37,186 nucleotides of DNA from a virus. Shown piece by piece: positions 8,741 to 16,591 of this stretch; position 1 is the first letter of the stretch; the number at the start of each line of letters is the position of its first letter. The stretch lies in the IMG/VR virus record IMGVR_UViG_3300035180_002513, positions 1-37,186 of that record; one strand, written 5' to 3'. The position numbers and the translations under genes were made by a program. The notes under the pieces are model-generated. The model saw only the letters and a list, made by a program, of their open reading frames with translations, ran no database searches and had not been told where the DNA came from.

Positions 8741-11142
8741 CAGCAATCTCCCCAGGACTTCTCGCTCGTCTTCACTCCGACGGGGATGATGAGTGGCTCG
8801 TCATAAGGCAGCTCAATCTTTGAAACTTCAGCCATTTCATTCAAAGCCTGTTGCCCGCGGAAAGTCGGAAACTGACCAACCAGCGAGTCGTGAACTTGAA
8901 GAAGAATCTGGATGTGCGGAAGCTGCTCATAAATCCGCATCCAGATCCGATTGATGTAGAGCGCAACTGTGGATTGGGGAATCCAAGCAATCGCCTCCCT
9001 GAACATGGCTTCGTCAGGGCGGTCGAAGTAATACCGCCTGTAGCCGAAAATGTTCTCGACAAACCGCCTCGAAGCTACTTTCTTTTTGTGCTCTTCTTGC
9101 CAGCGCTTGATCGCGGGATACTTCCCGAGGTACCAGGCCTGGGTCCGGGTCGCTTCGTGGATGGTGAGGCCAAGGCGCTGACTAAGGCCAGCCGGAGTTC
9201 CGAGGTAATGCGTACCGTGGGCGAACGACTTGAAGATACGGTACTTCGGGTTTTCGCTGCCGTCGGCGCGAGTTTTGTTGATTGTCGGGTCACGATAAAA
9301 CTCCCGTGCGGTTTCGACGTAAGGGTCGCGGCCCTCCGCCAGCATGGCTTTCATCTCGCGCTCGTCGCTCTCCCACACAACGATGCGAAGGTCGGCTTTG
9401 CTCAGGTCGGTGTCGAAGATTGTGTAGCCTGGGTCGGGGATGAAGATTTTTCGGACGTTGGGAAGGCGGAGGTCCGAATCGTCATCTTCACCTCCCTTGG
9501 GGATGTTTTGGAGGTTGGTCCCTGACCCAAAGGCGTTTTCCGAGCTTGAGAAGCGGAATGTTTCAGTTCCGCAGATGTTATAGCTCGTCCGCATTCTTCC
9601 ATCAATGTCCAGAGGGGCAAGGACGAAAGTACTGAGAAAGACACTGAGAGATCGGTATTCGCTGATCGCACGGATAAGAGGCCGGAGGACTGGCTCTTCG
9701 AGCGCGATTTTGTGGAGAGCTTTGTCGTCACAGGTCAAACTCCTTGGCATCCCTGGCTTGGGCTTGCCGTAGTTGGGTTTTTGCTTCAGGTCGCCGTAAA
9801 ACAACTCGCACATCTGTTTTGGTGAGCGCGGGTTGAGCTGGTGACCCAGGATGCGGCGAAAATACGCTTCGCGCTCGGACATCTCGTCCTGCAGCTCAAG
9901 TGCGAACTGCGCACGAACCTTCTTGTCCACAGCAACGCCGCGCTGCATACACTGAAGAACAGGCCAAAAGAACTTTTGCTGGAAAGCGTCGACCGATTCC
10001 AACTTGTATGCGCCGATTGTGTAGTCGAGGGCTTCCCCGACCTCCCGCGTCCTTACGCAGTCAACACAGTTGTACCGCCACAACTGATCCTCCGACATCT
10101 CCTTCGTCCAAGTCTTTCCGTCGTCCTTCCAGTAAACGTAGTGGTCACAGTACATTGAGGCTTGGAAAGCCAGGGACTTGGGCAGACCGCAGAACACTGA
10201 ATGGTGGGCGATCATCGTATCTTGGATGACGTTCGGAACGAAGTGCCAATGGCGATAAGTGTATTGCGCGTCGTAAAGAAGGTTCTGACCACGCACCTTG
10301 GCGTTGGGATGAGTCAGCAGGAGGTAGAGACGGTAGATGATCGCACTTTCCGCTTCCGCAAGCCAATAGCCTTCCCGATCCTCCACGCACATAAGCGGGA
10401 TGCACAGTGCTTTATCAAGGGCCCATGAAATTCCTGCACAAGCAATGTGGCCAGCTCGTGTCTCAAGGTCGAAGTCCAACCACATGGGCGCTGTTTCGAC
10501 TTGCGCTCGCAGGTCATCAAGCGTTCGTAGTACTTCATCCAGCGTCGGACGGACACTAAACGACCAGATGGGCTCATTGCTGTACTCCTTCGTCTCGCGC
10601 TCCTTCGCAGCCCGCTTCAAGTCGAGAATAGCCGCCGGCCTCTGCGACCACTCCCGCAGCACGGCCGAGGGATGCAACATTGGAATGACTTTGATCTTGG
10701 GCAGCTCCGGGGCCGTGGAGTAGATCTGACTCCCCCGCCACTTGAGTATACCCGTAGCGCCAGTCAAAGCCCACATAGCGGAGTTCCCGGCCGCGACGAT
10801 AATGTTGGGCTTGACAAGCTTGATCTCTGCAACCATCTGGTCGTACCCCTGGCGGACAATCGGGTCCACATAGAGGTTGCGGATCAGCTGCATCCCCGGC
10901 CGAATGTCCTTCTTTTTTCGAGCGATCCATTGATTGAGATCTCCGTAAGGTGGCCTGGCGTTGACGAGGTTGGTGACGAAACATTCGGAGCGGAGAATGC
11001 CCGCTTCGTGCAACATGCGGTTCATCTCCTCCCCTGCAGGGCCCATGAAGGGGGCGAGCTTTTGCTCTTCATACGCCCCCCAGCACTCTCCGATCACCAT
11101 GATCTTCGAGGAGGGAGGACCTTCACCCCTGCCGAGCGTCAT
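8740..11142 (-). CDS. Uracil-DNA-glycosylase-like domain fused to family A DNA polymerase
   Basis: 800 residues. Residues 1-190 resemble family 4/5 uracil-DNA glycosylases: GECWG (18-22), PFMGPAG (31-37), TNLVNARPP (57-65) and the HPS loop (157-159). Residues 215-400 are a 3'-5' exonuclease: D225-x-E227, N287-x3-D291 and Y357-x3-D361 (DEDDy). Residues 420-795 are a Pol I-type polymerase: motif A D579-LSKADLR, motif B with K638, and motif C H751-D752-S753. There is no 5'-3' exonuclease domain. Compared with E. coli Pol I, the steric-gate Glu of motif A is Asp, the Arg754 position is Tyr, the Phe762 position is His642, and the Glu after the catalytic Asp of motif C is Ser. Likely the replicative polymerase. 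It overlaps the Nmad1 gene upstream and the helicase-like gene downstream. Confidence 0.9.
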   Translation of the reverse strand: MTLGRGEGPPSSKIMVIGECWGAYEEQKLAPFMGPAGEEMNRMLHEAGILRSECFVTNLVNARPPYGDLNQWIARKKKDIRPGMQLIRNLYVDPIVRQGYDQMVAEIKLVKPNIIVAAGNSAMWALTGATGILKWRGSQIYSTAPELPKIKVIPMLHPSAVLREWSQRPAAILDLKRAAKERETKEYSNEPIWSFSVRPTLDEVLRTLDDLRAQVETAPMWLDFDLETRAGHIACAGISWALDKALCIPLMCVEDREGYWLAEAESAIIYRLYLLLTHPNAKVRGQNLLYDAQYTYRHWHFVPNVIQDTMIAHHSVFCGLPKSLAFQASMYCDHYVYWKDDGKTWTKEMSEDQLWRYNCVDCVRTREVGEALDYTIGAYKLESVDAFQQKFFWPVLQCMQRGVAVDKKVRAQFALELQDEMSEREAYFRRILGHQLNPRSPKQMCELFYGDLKQKPNYGKPKPGMPRSLTCDDKALHKIALEEPVLRPLIRAISEYRSLSVFLSTFVLAPLDIDGRMRTSYNICGTETFRFSSSENAFGSGTNLQNIPKGGEDDDSDLRLPNVRKIFIPDPGYTIFDTDLSKADLRIVVWESDEREMKAMLAEGRDPYVETAREFYRDPTINKTRADGSENPKYRIFKSFAHGTHYLGTPAGLSQRLGLTIHEATRTQAWYLGKYPAIKRWQEEHKKKVASRRFVENIFGYRRYYFDRPDEAMFREAIAWIPQSTVALYINRIWMRIYEQLPHIQILLQVHDSLVGQFPTFRGQQALNEMAEVSKIELPYDEPLIIPVGVKTSEKSWGDC

Positions 11143-11458
11143 CGCGAGTCTCCCTCACAAGCCCCTTCATCAAGAGGCAGTAATTCATCAGGTCGTTGAG
11201 CCGACCCTCGATGGACTCGGAACGGATGCGCTCAGTCCCGGCGGCGTCGTCTCGCACAAAAGTGGCAATGGCGTCGTAGTGCTTGGAGGCGTAAATGAAA
11301 GCAACTTGAAGAGGAGTGCAGCCGGTAAGGGCAGCGCCACGCTTGAAATTAGCAAGTCGATCTTCAGGCCCTGCATACTCGCCCCCTTTGACAACAAGGA
11401 GCTCCCGCATTTCTTGAAGCGTTTCTTGGACCAGCTCTGTAAAGGCGCCGCCGTCCAT
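11123..11458 (-). CDS. DUF1599 / nucleotide modification associated domain 1 (Nmad1) protein
   Basis: 111 residues from ATG at 11458, which overlaps the exonuclease stop as TGATG; an upstream GTG is less likely. The sequence VKGGEYAGPEDRLANFKR, then TPLQVAFIYASKHYDAI and IEGRLNDLMNYCLLMKGL follows the DUF1599 pattern, a family named for its frequent association with phage nucleotide-modification genes. The protein is all-helical with conserved acidic and His residues reminiscent of MazG-like folds. It sits between the exonuclease and the polymerase, overlapping the polymerase start by 20 nt. Its presence hints at handling of non-standard nucleotides, but no base-modifying synthase is visible in the window. 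Confidence 0.75.
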   Translation of the reverse strand: MDGGAFTELVQETLQEMRELLVVKGGEYAGPEDRLANFKRGAALTGCTPLQVAFIYASKHYDAIATFVRDDAAGTERIRSESIEGRLNDLMNYCLLMKGLVRETRDDARQG

Positions 11459-12126
11459 CACAGCAACCTCGCGCGACGCAGCGCTTCAATCAGATATGGG
11501 TCCGGATCAGGCTGCTTCTGATACCAGTTCGCATAGCCTCGGTCAGCACGAGAGATCGGTTCGCCCTTGAACTTACCGAAGGTCCAGCGCGTTGGGACGC
11601 GGGCGGCTTCGGAGTAGACAAACATCTTCTCGTAATCCTCCTTGTCGATGCCTGCGCAGCGGCAGCACTTGTCGTACAGCAACGCGCAGAGACCGATGTC
11701 TTCCAACGCCGAGTGAGCGCCTTGCACCAGCAAGCGAGTGTTCGGGTTTGCCCCTTTGATGTGGTAGATCATCGCAGTCAGGGTGTGTGAGTCCAGGTCC
11801 GGGAACAGGGCTCTCGACATCGCCAGCGTGCAAATGCGCTTCATCCCGGCCGGCTGGCCAAGCGCCTTCCAGTCAAAGTCAATGTTGTGGCCGATCCAGT
11901 ACTTGGCTGCCGGCACACGTTTGAGGGCTTCTACCGCTGACGGCTTGCCGGCGAGGTCGCTCAGCAAGATGTGGTGAACCGCCATCGCCCCGAGCTTGAT
12001 CTGACCTTCAGGCCAAAAACGGAAAACAGCGCCTTCGAAGCCATTGGCCGATTGCCAGGCCAGTTCGATCACCTCGAGTGGGGGATCTTTGTCGGTCGTC
12101 TCGGTGTCCAGAATGATCGCGTCCAT
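11458..12126 (-). CDS. ExoX-like DEDDh 3'-5' exonuclease
   Basis: 222 residues, almost exactly the length of E. coli exodeoxyribonuclease X. ATG at 12126 overlaps the methyltransferase stop (TGATG). DnaQ-fold motifs: D7-T-E9 (ILDTETTD), HNIDFDWKAL with its Asp, and GAHSALEDIGLC giving His and Asp of the DEDDh class. As in ExoX, a short C-terminal module follows: FGKFKGEPISRADRGYANWYQKQ, the DUF3820-type pattern. The family degrades 3' ends of single- or double-stranded DNA. In this operon it probably supports replication or recombination; the polymerase has its own proofreading domain, so this is a second exonuclease. Confidence 0.87.
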   Translation of the reverse strand: MDAIILDTETTDKDPPLEVIELAWQSANGFEGAVFRFWPEGQIKLGAMAVHHILLSDLAGKPSAVEALKRVPAAKYWIGHNIDFDWKALGQPAGMKRICTLAMSRALFPDLDSHTLTAMIYHIKGANPNTRLLVQGAHSALEDIGLCALLYDKCCRCAGIDKEDYEKMFVYSEAARVPTRWTFGKFKGEPISRADRGYANWYQKQPDPDPYLIEALRRARLL

Positions 12127-13463
12127 CAAAAAAGTCCTTCGTCAAATTCAGACATGGCTTTGAGCCGCTTCGCCGCAATCCCGTAGGACCCTGGGTCGAT
12201 CTCTTGCCCCACGCAAGTCAGCTTCAGCTCGTTGCAGGCTTCGAGGGTTGAGCCGGAGCCCGCGAATGGGTCCCACACTTTGTCGCCGGGGGCGGCCGAA
12301 CGGCGGAGCAGGTCAACCAGGAGAGGGACAGGCTTTTGAGCGGGGTGGCCGAGTGCTGCGTCTTTTGCGTATGTCAGCACGTCGCCTACAACTGCGTTGA
12401 CTTTCTTCATACCCTTCACTGCAAAGAGAATGCACTCGTATTTCCGCTGGGGGCCTTGCGCTGGCCACGGAGCGCGGAAGCCGTTTGGGTTGTGCCAGAT
12501 CAGCGGGGTGCGAAACACTTTCCAGCCGGCGACTTCCGCAGCACCTTTAAACTCAGCAAAATTGCCCAAGTCGCAAAATGCGTACAAGTGCGCATCGGGC
12601 TTAGCCACGCGCCAAGCTTGCTCCGCAAATTTCCGGATGATGTGCTGCCAAGTCGCATAGCTGTCGTCGTAGAAATGAGCGACTGCCCCGGCGGCGCCAG
12701 TGCCGGAATCGCCGAACTGATCTGCTCCCATGCCGTAGGGCGGATCGGTCAGGATGATGTCAAAAGACTCGGGCATACAGCCTTCTGCCCAGACGAGCGA
12801 ATCTTCGTTGGTGAGCTGGTGGTTGGTCGACTTGAACGAACGCCCAATTACAGCGGCAAACTCGACGTTCTTCTTCTGTTCTTCTTTCTTCTTGACGATT
12901 TTGAAGGCCTCGTCAATCGAAGTCGCCTTAGCAACTTCTGGGTCTTTTGCGTGCTTCGCAATGATGATCTCACGCCGAGTGCGCTCTTGCGAGTTGCCGG
13001 CAGAAGACCCGCGAACTTCTTGCGCAATAGCCGCCACTGTGACGGGAAGCTCTCCTTTTGCCCCGGCCTGCGCGTTGCGAAGGTCAAAAAGCGCCGCAGT
13101 TGCCTGAGCGCGTTCCATCATCGTGAGGTCTTTTCGCCGGACGTTTTCCTCCAGCTCGGCCTCCATCGCATCGACGACAGAGAGCTCGCCGAGTGTCGTG
13201 TAGGGGACTTGGCCGGGGGGGACAACTTCCCCGTCGTGCTTGAACGTGCCGCCCAAGTCGTAAATGTCGGAGATGGCTCGCAGCCGCCGCTCGCCCGCGA
13301 CAAGAACAAACTTGTCTTGTTCCTCGCGGAGAACGATCGGATGCAGCAGGCCGTGCGCAGATTCACTGATCGAGGTGACCAGTTCTTGCAGGACTTCGGG
13401 ATCAAACTCTCGTCGTTGGCGATTGCTGGCCACTACGACAGAAGAGAGGGGAATGAGTTTCAT
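12126..13463 (-). CDS. ParB-like N-terminal domain fused to DNA methyltransferase
   Basis: 445 residues. Residues 1-130 form a ParB/Srx-type domain: VLREEQDKFVLVAGERRLRAI with GERR at 57-60 and ENVRR at 106-110. Residues 200-445 are an amino-methyltransferase with the catalytic motif DPPYGMG (240-246) before the SAM-binding motif DPFAGSGST (398-406), the order of the beta class; DPPY most often means N6-adenine. GHPAQKPVPL is the usual segment before motif I. A GGAG ribosome site precedes the ATG. Orphan phage methyltransferases of this kind protect DNA from restriction or mark it for replication or packaging; no cognate restriction enzyme is visible. The target sequence is unknown. Confidence 0.9.
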   Translation of the reverse strand: MKLIPLSSVVVASNRQRREFDPEVLQELVTSISESAHGLLHPIVLREEQDKFVLVAGERRLRAISDIYDLGGTFKHDGEVVPPGQVPYTTLGELSVVDAMEAELEENVRRKDLTMMERAQATAALFDLRNAQAGAKGELPVTVAAIAQEVRGSSAGNSQERTRREIIIAKHAKDPEVAKATSIDEAFKIVKKKEEQKKNVEFAAVIGRSFKSTNHQLTNEDSLVWAEGCMPESFDIILTDPPYGMGADQFGDSGTGAAGAVAHFYDDSYATWQHIIRKFAEQAWRVAKPDAHLYAFCDLGNFAEFKGAAEVAGWKVFRTPLIWHNPNGFRAPWPAQGPQRKYECILFAVKGMKKVNAVVGDVLTYAKDAALGHPAQKPVPLLVDLLRRSAAPGDKVWDPFAGSGSTLEACNELKLTCVGQEIDPGSYGIAAKRLKAMSEFDEGLF

Positions 13464-13475
13464 TGACTCTCCAGA

Positions 13476-13508
13476 AAAAAGGGAGGAGAAGCCCCGAAGG
13501 GCTTCTCA
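13476..13508 (-). terminator. UUCG-capped hairpin with nearby T run
   Basis: On the minus strand GAGAAGCCC, a TTCG loop and GGGCTTCTC form a perfect 9-bp stem (13487-13508). A CTCCC spacer and then TTTTTT (13481-13476) follow. It lies between the small acidic gene (stop 13517) and the methyltransferase gene. The spacer before the T run makes it an imperfect intrinsic terminator, so partial termination or mRNA-end protection is as likely. Confidence 0.55.
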
Positions 13509-13516
13509 GGGTCACA

Positions 13517-13747
13517 TCAGCCGCGGCTCATGACTCTGTCGAGCACCGAGACGCTATTACCCTGGCCGCAGACCACAGCGGAGAAGGTGCGCAACGCTTC
13601 GCTCACGAGAGCGTCGTTGGCGCCGGCCTGCTTCGATGCGATCACGATGCCGGCGATCTGCTCTGCCAGCGCAGCGGTGTCCGGCAGAGCCGGGGCGAGC
13701 GGTGCGTCACTCCGCTCGATCTGGATGTGTTCGTAGCCGCCGCTCAT
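13517..13747 (-). CDS. Small hypothetical protein
   Basis: 76 residues, ATG overlapping the upstream stop as ATGA. The middle reads as one or two Ala-rich helices (TAALAEQIAGIVIASKQAGANDALVSEAL). No family recognised. It is followed by a UUCG hairpin before the methyltransferase gene, suggesting it ends a transcription sub-unit with the 13744-14232 gene and the RecA-fold ATPase. Confidence 0.6.
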   Translation of the reverse strand: MSGGYEHIQIERSDAPLAPALPDTAALAEQIAGIVIASKQAGANDALVSEALRTFSAVVCGQGNSVSVLDRVMSRG

Positions 13748-14232
13748 GAGGCCCTCGCCAGGGCGCCGATGCGCTCGACAATGGCGCCGTCCGGCAGCGT
13801 GTCATGAGTCACGCGCACCTTCAGGGCCCGGCCGATCATGGCCCGCGGGCGGAACGCTTCGCCCGCCTTGTTCATGTCCAGAGCTTCGCGGTACTGGCGC
13901 AGACGCGAATTCTGGCCAGGGCCCGTGGCGTAGCCGCCGCCCGGCTGCATGTCCACCATGATGCCGTCTTTGACGGTCAGCGAAGCCGACTTCAGGCTCA
14001 GCATCTCGACGATGCTCTGGGGGATGTCCAGCGTGATCTGCACGTCAAACACGAGCCCGCTTTTGAGCTGGCCGTTCTCGTCGTACTTGTCCTTGGACTG
14101 CCACTGCCGCGGCTCCAGGTCCTTGATGGTGGCGATGTAGTCAGTCGCCGGAATGGGTGCGCGCTTTTCGAGCGGCACTTCCATGGGCAGGTCCAGAAAC
14201 GCTTGGGGGTCAAAAGGCATACCGGGTTGCAT
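13744..14232 (-). CDS. Hypothetical protein downstream of RecA-fold ATPase; possible recombination or ssDNA-binding partner
   Basis: 162 residues with AAGGAC 5 nt before the ATG. The core looks beta-rich: YIATIKDLEPRQWQ, GLVFDVQITLDI, ASLTVKDGIMVDM, then GRALKVRVTHDTL. This beta-barrel-like pattern, together with position just after a RecA-fold ATPase, resembles phage genes encoding ssDNA-binding or recombination accessory proteins, but no diagnostic motif is visible. The function is a guess from context. Confidence 0.6.
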   Translation of the reverse strand: MQPGMPFDPQAFLDLPMEVPLEKRAPIPATDYIATIKDLEPRQWQSKDKYDENGQLKSGLVFDVQITLDIPQSIVEMLSLKSASLTVKDGIMVDMQPGGGYATGPGQNSRLRQYREALDMNKAGEAFRPRAMIGRALKVRVTHDTLPDGAIVERIGALARAS

Positions 14233-14304
14233 AGAAAGTCCTTACGGGGTTGAGTTGAAGAAAGCAGGCGTTTCGGAAGAGGTGGCCTGCCAGCACCTCG
14301 TAGT

Positions 14305-15183
14305 TCAGACAGCGGCTCGTTTGAGCCACTTGTCCATGATGGTGCCAAAGTTCGCGGGGATCTTTGAGGCGATCGGAAGGTAACGAGTCTTTGTCACAAC
14401 TCCCATGGCGGCGGTGTCCCAGACCCATTCCGCCCCTTCTTTCCTGGCATAAAGGACCTCGGAGAAGAGTTGGGGAATGTCATCGGCCATCGCCTTGCCG
14501 ATTGCCTTCGTTGTCAGGACCATGCCGCCAGTCAGCTCGTTCACTTGTTTCTGCAGGTGAGCTGTCATGACGAGAGTCGGCTGAAAGCCCTGCGTAAAGA
14601 AGCGAAGCAGGTTGAGCAAGTTGTTTTGCGCCACGCCGTAGTCAGGCAAGGCAGCAGTCGGCTTGTTCCCGATCACCATTTTCATGCAGGCGTTGGCCAG
14701 TTCGCTGAGCGAGTCGATGGCAAGAATTCTGCTGCTGTTCCAGACGCCGATGTTGCCGAATGTCTCCCCGGTGCGATCGTCCGGGAAGTCGGCCAAGACT
14801 TTCAGGATCTTTTCGTAGGGATTGTTCAGGGCGCGATTCGGGTCGACTGACTCAGAAAGGGCCTTGTACGAGAGGAGACCGACTTTGAACGCCGCTTCCG
14901 TGAGCGACTTGAGGTCGATCGCTGGGGACGGAACGACATGCCAGCGTAGGTTCGGAGGAACAGCTCTCACCGACTTCCCCGCTGGCGGATCGTTCCAGTA
15001 GCCCAAGAGCGCTTCCAGTCCATTTTCTGTGAAAAGACAGAAGACTTCGCGCGGAGGGGTTTGCGCGGCAGCCCAATCGACAAGAGTGCCCAGAGAATAG
15101 GTTTTCCCCGAGCCCGAGTCGCCTTGAAGAAGAATCTTAGGGCCGGCGAGGGCGTTGCCGCCTCGGGTGTCAGCGACTGTCAT
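14305..15183 (-). CDS. RecA-fold / AAA_24-type ATPase, Sak4-like recombinase
   Basis: 292 residues. Walker A is GDSGSGKT (21-28), a Walker B-like strand is RILAIDSLSELANAC (around 162-175), and TLVMTAHLQKQ matches the sensor strand of the AAA_24 / Sak4 group. Phage Sak4-like proteins are single-strand-annealing or RecA-like recombinases; several others in this fold are generic NTPases, so the subfamily is not certain. ATG overlaps the MazG stop (ATGA). Neighbouring exonuclease, Fe-S nuclease and polymerase genes support a recombination/replication role. Confidence 0.75.
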   Translation of the reverse strand: MTVADTRGGNALAGPKILLQGDSGSGKTYSLGTLVDWAAAQTPPREVFCLFTENGLEALLGYWNDPPAGKSVRAVPPNLRWHVVPSPAIDLKSLTEAAFKVGLLSYKALSESVDPNRALNNPYEKILKVLADFPDDRTGETFGNIGVWNSSRILAIDSLSELANACMKMVIGNKPTAALPDYGVAQNNLLNLLRFFTQGFQPTLVMTAHLQKQVNELTGGMVLTTKAIGKAMADDIPQLFSEVLYARKEGAEWVWDTAAMGVVTKTRYLPIASKIPANFGTIMDKWLKRAAV

Positions 15184-15752
15184 GACGCTTCCGTCCCAAG
15201 GCCGCTTTTGTCAAGACGAGCTTCCGCCAACTCCGCCGTGAATTTGTCTGGGTAGCGGAGGCGCAGCTTGGCGATGTTCTGGCCGCACAGTTGCAAAATC
15301 GAGCTACCAAGAAAATTTCCGACGCTGCCCGCACCAGCAATGATGCGTCCGTAGGCCTGGGTGATTGCTTCTATCGACTTCGGCGTGAAGCCGCTAATGC
15401 AGGCTTCGGCGGTCACGAAGTCGTTGAGATGGCCCAGACCCGCAACCATTTCACGAGTGGCTTCGACCAGTGACATGGCCCTGAATTCGGCCGCCCAGAA
15501 GGCATTTTCGAATTTCAGGCCGACCACTTGCATCCCGAGTGGGATGTACCAAAGAATATCGCCCACTTCTTCTTTCATGTTGGCCAGCATGGCCTCATCA
15601 GCAACCTTGCCGTAGATCACCATGCGCTTGATGTTTGTGACCAGCTCTCCAATTTCGGTTGTCAGCCCGAGGATGGAGTGCTCCATGTTGAACTGATTTC
15701 CTCTCAGAACAGCTGTTCGCATAGCGGCAATTTGGTACTCTTTTGGGTTCAT
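15180..15752 (-). CDS. MazG-like nucleotide pyrophosphohydrolase
   Basis: 190 residues. The metal-binding signature of the all-alpha NTP pyrophosphatase family is clear: E33-x2-E36 in TTEIGELVTNIKR and E62-x2-D65 in KEEVGDILWYI. About 90 further residues follow the usual catalytic core and are not recognised. MazG enzymes cleave (d)NTPs to monophosphates and pyrophosphate, cleansing unwanted nucleotides or lowering ppGpp. In phages they are often found beside nucleotide-modification genes; here the Nmad1 gene is about 4 kb downstream in the same block. Translation is coupled to the recombinase gene by ATGA. Confidence 0.85.
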   Translation of the reverse strand: MNPKEYQIAAMRTAVLRGNQFNMEHSILGLTTEIGELVTNIKRMVIYGKVADEAMLANMKEEVGDILWYIPLGMQVVGLKFENAFWAAEFRAMSLVEATREMVAGLGHLNDFVTAEACISGFTPKSIEAITQAYGRIIAGAGSVGNFLGSSILQLCGQNIAKLRLRYPDKFTAELAEARLDKSGLGTEAS

Positions 15753-15761
15753 AGAACTTCC

Positions 15762-16142
15762 TCAGTTGTGCCCATCAATATCTTTCTGGGCGTTAGCGAC
15801 GTGAATCGCAAATTCTCTTTCAAGAAGTTTTCTTGGAAGATTCTTTAATAAGAGTGGGGAGCCGGCCGCTGCCTCGATTGCGCCAAGATAGACGGCGGGA
15901 ATCAAACTCCCCGGCGGCTGCCCATACGTAAAGATATTGTAGTTGTTGTGCTTCTCGCAGGCATTTTGGAAAAGGTCACTGTCTCGGCAATCTTCCACGG
16001 AGACGACAGCCCATAAAGCAGCGCATTCCCGGCAAAAGAACGCAGCGGACTTGCTTTGTCCGTGGACAAGACTTTTTCCAAAATACTGCGACCCAACAAA
16101 ATAATGCGCTGTTTTGCTGGGAAGTGTCGGCCAATCGCTCAT
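15762..16142 (-). CDS. Hypothetical protein with Cys/His cluster
   Basis: 126 residues from ATG at 16142, chosen because GGAG lies 6 nt before it and an upstream in-frame start would read through the T11 element. C-x2-C in FFCRECAAL and a later CRDS...ACEKHN could form a zinc site. The rest is mixed alpha/beta with no recognised family. It is the first gene after the structured element at 16153-16243, so its expression may depend on read-through. Confidence 0.6.
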   Translation of the reverse strand: MSDWPTLPSKTAHYFVGSQYFGKSLVHGQSKSAAFFCRECAALWAVVSVEDCRDSDLFQNACEKHNNYNIFTYGQPPGSLIPAVYLGAIEAAAGSPLLLKNLPRKLLEREFAIHVANAQKDIDGHN

Positions 16143-16152
16143 CGAGCACTCC

Positions 16153-16243
16153 AAAAAAAAAAACGGGGGTTCCAGGACGTAACTCCTGGCTATTGCGGGC
16201 AACTGCTCGTCGTGCTTCGCTCACCGGACTTCCGGAGACCCCC
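16153..16243 (-). ncRNA. Cloverleaf-like structured element ending in T11 (terminator, attenuator or small RNA)
   Basis: Read on the minus strand, GGGGGT (16243-16238) pairs with ACCCCC (16170-16165). These enclose CCGG-AAGT-CCGG, a short TTGC/GCAA stem and CCAGGA-GTTACG-TCCTGG. One base after the closing stem comes an uninterrupted run of 11 T, then the ribosome site and ATG of the next gene. A tRNA is excluded: no TTC in the loop of the last arm, no anticodon arm, no CCA. It could be an intrinsic terminator with a branched stem, an attenuator, or the 3' end of a small RNA. Confidence 0.5.
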
Positions 16244-16290
16244 AAAACCGCCGACCTACCATGTCGCTTAGCCGGCGGGGAGGAGCCAAT

Positions 16291-16590
16291 TCACCAAGTG
16301 TTGTCGGAGCCGCCACCACCAAAATCACCCCCACCGCCGGACTCGAATGGCGCTGGTGCCGGAGTTGGGGGTTCGTAGGCTGGGACAGGAGAAGGCTCAG
16401 CCGCAAAAGAAGGTGCCGGGCCTTGCGCCCAGTCAACTGATCTCGGTGCGTCTGGCGCCGGCTCGGAGACTGCCAGCCGATTTACCGGCTTGCCGCAGGC
16501 AAAACAGCCCGGATTGCGCAATTCGCGGTAAGTCAGCTCGCGCGGATACTCGCTTCGGTGCCCACTTGCGCAGATGTAAGTAGTGCTCAT
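16291..16590 (-). CDS. Zinc-finger protein with Pro-rich linker and Gly-rich tail
   Basis: 99 residues. The N-terminal 40 residues hold C-x3-H (ICASGHRSE) and CFACGKP, a compact zinc-ribbon pattern. A Pro/Ala-rich disordered linker and a Gly-rich end (GGGGDFGGGGSDNTW) follow. It begins one base after the stop of the Fe-S nuclease gene, so the two are probably coupled. Function unknown; the disordered Gly-rich tail suggests an interaction tether. Confidence 0.7.
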   Translation of the reverse strand: MSTTYICASGHRSEYPRELTYRELRNPGCFACGKPVNRLAVSEPAPDAPRSVDWAQGPAPSFAAEPSPVPAYEPPTPAPAPFESGGGGDFGGGGSDNTW

Positions 16591-16591
16591 G

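Noticed and set aside
12336-13466. 376-codon plus-strand open frame
   Set aside because: Antisense to the ParB-methyltransferase gene, whose motifs are unambiguous.
4053-15752. Z-genome (2-aminoadenine) pathway
   Set aside because: MazG-like and PolA genes are present, but no PurZ-like or DatZ-like gene was seen, and the PurD-like enzyme is not part of that pathway.
16165-16243. 79-nt cloverleaf as a tRNA gene
   Set aside because: No TTC in the T-loop position, no anticodon stem, no CCA; kept only as a structured element.
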